From: Paenibacillus typhae
GTDB taxonomy: Bacteria; Bacillota; Bacilli; Paenibacillales; Paenibacillaceae
NCBI RefSeq assembly: GCF_900099765.1
Contig: NZ_FNDX01000062.1
Span: 1 to 32,022 of the forward strand
Length of the DNA: 32,022 nucleotides
Reading direction: 5' to 3'
Positions 28,735-32,022 of the stretch are shown piece by piece. A model generated the notes under the pieces. It saw only the letters and a list, made by a program, of their open reading frames with translations, did no database searches and was not told the origin of the DNA. Within the stretch, counting starts at the first letter, position 1. Each line of letters begins with the position of its first letter. Position numbers and translations under genes: made by a program.

Positions 28735-29613
28735 ATGGCACATAAGGGCAAGGACGGATCCGGGGAAAAGGTTGTGTATGTCGGCGACTCACGAGTAAGG
28801 AAGGGCAGCGGATTTATTACGCCGCCTGATTATACGGCTTACCCGGGGAAATCGGAGGCGTTCATTCCAAACTTTCTGCTCAAGGAATGGATGGTCGGGG
28901 TAGTTGTACTGGTAGGCATTCTAGTACTCACGATTTCCGAGCCTGCGCCGCTGGGATTCCCGGCAGACGCCAGGGCGACCGTTATTCCGATTCCTGACTG
29001 GTATTTTCTGTTTCTCTATCAATATCTGAAGCTGCCTTATGCCTCGGGTGATTATATCGTGCTGGGAACTCTGGGAGTCACAGGTGTGGCGTTCGGCGCA
29101 CTGCTGCTTGCCCCGTTTCTGGACACCGGCAGGGAACGTCGCTTCTACAAGCGGCCGATTGCCTCTTCGCTGATGCTACTGTCTCTGGCGGCGATCGTCT
29201 ATTTAACCAATACGGCCTGGACTGAATACAAGCACGAAATGGCCGAAACCGGCCAGATCCCGGAAGATGTTCAGCGTGAGGAGAAGGCCGCTGAGAACAG
29301 GGCCAAAGGCTTGCCCACCACCAGTGCGGTGCAGACTGAGGATATCGCCATCGTGGACAAGGATGATCCGGCGATGGCACTGTTCAAGCAGGCGACCTGC
29401 GTTACCTGCCATGCTGTGGACCTGAAGGGCGGGGGCGGACCTTCGCTGCGCGGGGTAGGAGATACCCACGATCAGGCGGCTATCCTGGCCATTATCAAGG
29501 AGGGTCAGGGCCAGATGCCGCCGATGTATGAAACGGCGCTTGGTGCCGGGCTTACTGACCAGGATATCGACTCACTGGCGGCGTGGCTTGCCAAACAAAA
29601 AAGCGAACAGTAA
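28735..29613 (+). CDS. qcrC: Menaquinol:cytochrome c reductase, cytochrome b/c subunit
   Basis: QcrC is a Bacillota-type fusion of a subunit IV-like membrane part and a cytochrome c domain. The 292-residue protein has three membrane segments (about 50-70, 105-127 and 143-163) with IPDWYFLFLYQYLK, the PDWY-type quinone-site motif, between the first two. The C-terminal domain has the haem-binding motif CVTCH at residues 222-226 and an axial methionine candidate in GQGQMPPM. AAAGGAGGG precedes the ATG. It lies 28 nt after qcrB. A terminator at 29629 ends the operon. Confidence 0.96.
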   Translation: MAHKGKDGSGEKVVYVGDSRVRKGSGFITPPDYTAYPGKSEAFIPNFLLKEWMVGVVVLVGILVLTISEPAPLGFPADARATVIPIPDWYFLFLYQYLKLPYASGDYIVLGTLGVTGVAFGALLLAPFLDTGRERRFYKRPIASSLMLLSLAAIVYLTNTAWTEYKHEMAETGQIPEDVQREEKAAENRAKGLPTTSAVQTEDIAIVDKDDPAMALFKQATCVTCHAVDLKGGGGPSLRGVGDTHDQAAILAIIKEGQGQMPPMYETALGAGLTDQDIDSLAAWLAKQKSEQ

Positions 29614-29628
29614 AATAATGATAACGCG

Positions 29629-29659
29629 AACCTGATCGTATTCTTGCGGTCAGGTTTTT
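29629..29659 (+). terminator. Terminator after qcrABC
   Basis: AACCTGA (29629-29635) pairs with TCAGGTT (29650-29656), with extra C-G pairs inside, followed by T's. Confidence 0.75.
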
Positions 29660-29709
29660 GTATGTGTAATGACTGTGAAATGTTCTGATCTGGGAGGGTG
29701 AAACTGTGT

Positions 29710-30357
29710 ATGCCGGTTAACATGTTAGACAAGCTGTTCAAGCACCGGGGGATCATATGGCTGCTCTTTATCGTCAATGTCCTCGGCACGATTTACGGAT
29801 ACATATGGTATGGCAATCAACTGGAGTATACTGCGCAGAACTATCCGGCCTGGCTGCTGCCGTTCGTGCCGGACAGCCCGACAGCCAGCCTGTTCTTTAC
29901 CATTGCGCTGTTATTGCTGCTGTATCCCCCGAAAGGTCTGAAGGGGACGCTGGTGCGTGAGCTGATCGAGGCCCTGGCTGTAGTTACTTCTGTCAAGTAT
30001 GGCATATGGGCGGTTGGCGTTATCTTTGCCGGGGGGTACCAGGGAGATACAATCAGCTGGAAGGATTGGATGCTGGTGGTGTCGCATACCGGAATGGCGG
30101 TAGAGGCCCTGATCTATGCCCGGTTCTTCTCGTTCCGGCGGATGCTGCCGGTGGCTCTGCTCTGGACGCTGGCTAATGATATGGTTGATTACTCTGCAGG
30201 AGTCTATCCTTGGCTGCCGTCTGTATTGGACGACGATGTTACCCAGGTGCAGTATCTTACGATTCTTCTGACACTGCTGAGTGCTGCGGCAGCCTGGATA
30301 GCGGGTCCGAAGACAAGGCGGTACGATCCCTTACAGCGGACCGGAATCCGGCGCTGA
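29710..30357 (+). CDS. ypjA: DUF1405 membrane protein, YpjA-like
   Basis: This integral-membrane protein of about 215 residues corresponds in position and character to B. subtilis YpjA, just after qcrC. It has five or six hydrophobic segments, beginning GIIWLLFIVNVLGTIYGYIWYG, with WLLPFVPDSPTASLFFTIALLLLL and a C-terminal LTILLTLLSAAAAWIAG. The conserved look of IKYGIWAV-like SVKYGIWAVGVIFAGG, SHTGMAVEALIYA and NDMVDYSAGVYPWLP marks the family; the function is unknown. ATG 29710 is chosen with GGGAGGG about 10 nt upstream; the GTG at 29698 abuts that site. It may be cotranscribed with ypjB (56-nt gap). Confidence 0.85.
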   Translation: MPVNMLDKLFKHRGIIWLLFIVNVLGTIYGYIWYGNQLEYTAQNYPAWLLPFVPDSPTASLFFTIALLLLLYPPKGLKGTLVRELIEALAVVTSVKYGIWAVGVIFAGGYQGDTISWKDWMLVVSHTGMAVEALIYARFFSFRRMLPVALLWTLANDMVDYSAGVYPWLPSVLDDDVTQVQYLTILLTLLSAAAAWIAGPKTRRYDPLQRTGIRR

Positions 30358-30413
30358 CAGGCTGTTCTAACTCTTGTCCTCCTGCCATAGAATAAGGTTA
30401 GGAGGGATGTCTC

Positions 30414-31301
30414 ATGCCGCGCAAGTGTTATATTGTGCTGACTGGAGTAATATTGTGCTGGCTGCTTGCCGGCATGACCGGCGGGAGTGTATCTGCTGAT
30501 GGAAGTGGTGCCGCCAAGGATAGCGGAGCCGGGCAGACGGCTGCTGCCGGGAGCGAAGCACCTGCCCTGACCGGCAGGAACGGCGCAGAAAAGCTAGAAC
30601 AGGCGGCAGAAGCGCTGTACAGCTATGTGCTGGAAGGTGATGTGGTTAAAGCAAGGCAGAAGAGCGCGGAAATCTCAGAGATTTTTGTGTCTTCCTCTTT
30701 TGAAGGGCTGACTTCAATTGAAGGAGTCAATGCGCTGTCCGGGGTTATTATGGACCTCAAAGCCACCCTTGCAGCTGCCCAGATCGATCCCGGGAAGTGG
30801 GAAGCGGCTGCAGCCAGAATGAGGCTTGCCGCCAACAGTCTGAGTCATCCCCGGCAGCCGATGTGGCAACAGTATTATAAGCTGATCCGTGAGGATCTGA
30901 ATGATATGGAGCAAAGCGCTGCGGCAGGCAAGCCGGAGGGCTGGAAAGCTGCAGTCTCCCGGCTGCAGAGCAGATATGATACGATCCGCCCGGCGGTCGT
31001 CATCTCTAGCCGGCCGGAAGCGGTCAGCGCCTTTGACTCCTGGCTGTCTTATGCAGCCGGGGTTACTGATTCCGCCCAGCCTCCAGGCCGTTCGCGGCTG
31101 CTGGAGATCGTCTCCTACGGCCAGGATGCGGTGAGGGTGTTATTCGGCAAGGAGCGCGATGAACCGGCGTTATCCCTGCCGCTTGCTCCTGCAGAATACG
31201 GAGCCTGGGGACTGCTGGCAGGTGTCTTCATCATCACTGCTCTTGCCTATGCCGCTTTCCGCAAATACCGCGGCGAGCGCGAGGATCTGAAGCCGGTATA
31301 G
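30414..31301 (+). CDS. ypjB: Sporulation-associated protein YpjB
   Basis: The 295-residue protein fits YpjB of Bacillales by position after ypjA and by layout. It has an N-terminal signal sequence (CYIVLTGVILCWLLAGMTGGSVSADG), a low-complexity Gly/Ala/Ser-rich linker, a helical extracytoplasmic domain (about 55-240; EQAAEALYSYVLEGDVVKARQKSAEISEIF) and a C-terminal membrane segment (YGAWGLLAGVFIITALAYAAF) with a basic charged tail. So it should be membrane-anchored at the C-terminus with the bulk outside. In B. subtilis it has been linked to sporulation; the molecular role is unknown. AGGAGGG lies 8 nt before the ATG. Confidence 0.82.
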   Translation: MPRKCYIVLTGVILCWLLAGMTGGSVSADGSGAAKDSGAGQTAAAGSEAPALTGRNGAEKLEQAAEALYSYVLEGDVVKARQKSAEISEIFVSSSFEGLTSIEGVNALSGVIMDLKATLAAAQIDPGKWEAAAARMRLAANSLSHPRQPMWQQYYKLIREDLNDMEQSAAAGKPEGWKAAVSRLQSRYDTIRPAVVISSRPEAVSAFDSWLSYAAGVTDSAQPPGRSRLLEIVSYGQDAVRVLFGKERDEPALSLPLAPAEYGAWGLLAGVFIITALAYAAFRKYRGEREDLKPV

Positions 31302-31429
31302 GCTCAGAGGAATACTGGAGGAAGTGAGAAACTGAAGTTAGTGAAGGTATAGACGTTAAGCTTTCATGCTGGCTTGCCTGCATAAGCTCGCAGTGGTGGT
31401 GCGGTTTATATGCCTGCTGATTCTAAAAG

Positions 31430-31472
31430 AAAAGCTCTCCTTTCCATTAGACACGGGAAGGGGAGCTTTTGC
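31430..31472 (+). terminator. Terminator downstream of ypjB, possibly bidirectional
   Basis: AAAAGCTC (31430-31437) pairs with GAGCTTTT (31463-31470), with an inner CCTT/AAGG stem. A- and T-runs on both sides could serve either strand. It lies about 130 nt after the ypjB stop. Confidence 0.7.
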
Positions 31473-31791
31473 TCGTAATTTCTTTATAATAATCTTGTGC
31501 GATGTATTGTAGAGTGAGGCTTATCGCAGGTTTGGGTGAGCCAATGTGTTTGGCAGATTCTTTGAGGGTTAGCCAACTATGTGATTTAAGGAATAAGTGT
31601 ATTTTATACAACTAAAAAGCACAAAAAGCCGCCCAATTCAGAAATAACTGTATTAGATGCATTTATAATCGGCTGAAAATGCTATTTTACCTAAATAGAC
31701 CGGATATAGTTGCACGGAAGAGTCAATTTCATAATTCAGTTTGTTGAGTAGCAAGACTGGGCCAAAATTTTTGAGATCGTTTTAAAAAAAA
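31473..31791. other. AT-rich gene-free stretch before the transposase
   Basis: No credible ORF with a ribosome site, promoter pair or RNA structure was found here. Base composition is clearly more AT-rich than the surrounding genes, which fits decayed or mobile-element-flanking DNA. The end of the insertion sequence should lie within this stretch, but its terminal repeat cannot be defined because the other end is outside the window. Confidence 0.5.
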
Positions 31792-32022
31792 TCAGGCTAC
31801 TTTCTGGAAACTGTTTAACTGCTTGTTCAACTTGTCTAGCGCAAACTTACTCAAATTGTAGGCCAGTGTACTGAGCTGGAAATCCACACCTGCCCGGACA
31901 CCGCGGTGACGTGTACGTTTCATGCCAAAATACTCTTTGAGGTACGCAAAAACTCGTTCCACGGCCGTTCGCTTGTTGTACAGTTTCGTAAAGCTCTCGC
32001 TACCTCTTGCGGGGTAGGCGTG
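31792..32022 (-). CDS. DDE transposase, C-terminal part (cut by window edge)
   Basis: On the minus strand a frame is open from the window edge to a TGA at 31792-31794, giving 76 residues. It contains KRTAVERVFAYLKEYFGMKRTRHRG, with the glutamate of the DDE triad in the AVERVF helix, and RAGVDFQLSTLAYNLSKFAL, typical of C-termini of IS4/IS5/IS1182-type DDE transposases. The exact IS family cannot be fixed from this fragment. The start and catalytic aspartates are outside the window, so whether the copy is intact is unknown. Confidence 0.85.
   Translation of the reverse strand, partial: HAYPARGSESFTKLYNKRTAVERVFAYLKEYFGMKRTRHRGVRAGVDFQLSTLAYNLSKFALDKLNKQLNSFQKVA

Overview
The window looks like chromosomal DNA of a spore-forming Bacillota, most likely Paenibacillus or a close relative. 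SpoIVA, TRAP (MtrB), HepS/HepT, YpjA/YpjB, QcrABC and the aro-trp-his-tyr gene order all match the Bacillales 'aromatic supraoperon' neighbourhood. The base composition is moderately GC-rich and futalosine-type menaquinone genes are present, which points away from Bacillus subtilis itself. Almost every gene is on the + strand, and strong ribosome binding sites and intrinsic terminators mark the operons.

Layout. 1-312 is the 3' end of a group II intron with no visible reverse-transcriptase gene. Then come spoIVA (TTG start), hup and mtrB, each closed by its own terminator. 3264-8828 holds a small exported protein and a menaquinone/prenyl cluster, hepS-menG-mqnP-ubiX-mqnA-hepT, with many overlapping ends. 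ndk-cheR and a small ORF follow. 10641-22339 is the aromatic block: aroC-aroB-aroH behind a near-consensus promoter, then a second promoter with a TRAP-type attenuator leader, trpEDCFBA, hisC, tyrA and a strong terminator. trpG and aroA (EPSP synthase) are absent.

22340-22916 is a gene-free stretch that appears to encode a small RNA on the minus strand: a perfect TTGACA-17-TATAAT promoter, about 96 nt, a C-rich hairpin loop and a strong terminator. After it come an ECF-type sigma factor with its membrane anti-sigma factor, a histidine phosphatase, an unknown 363-residue protein, a gamma-carbonic-anhydrase-like protein, a stand-alone IDEAL-domain protein, a YpiF-like protein, qcrABC behind a sigma-A promoter with a dyad operator candidate, ypjA and ypjB. 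The window closes with a gene-poor stretch and the C-terminal end of a transposase on the minus strand.

How it works together. Chorismate from aroC is the shared precursor of tryptophan (trp genes), prephenate and tyrosine/phenylalanine (aroH, tyrA, hisC) and menaquinone (mqnA). HepS/HepT supply the isoprenoid tail, MqnP/UbiX/MenG act in quinone assembly, and QcrABC oxidises the menaquinol. TRAP, encoded by mtrB about 10 kb upstream, should control trp expression through the GAG/UAG repeats in the trpE leader. The most notable unexplained signals are the minus-strand small RNA and a second TRAP-like triplet array between trpE and trpD.
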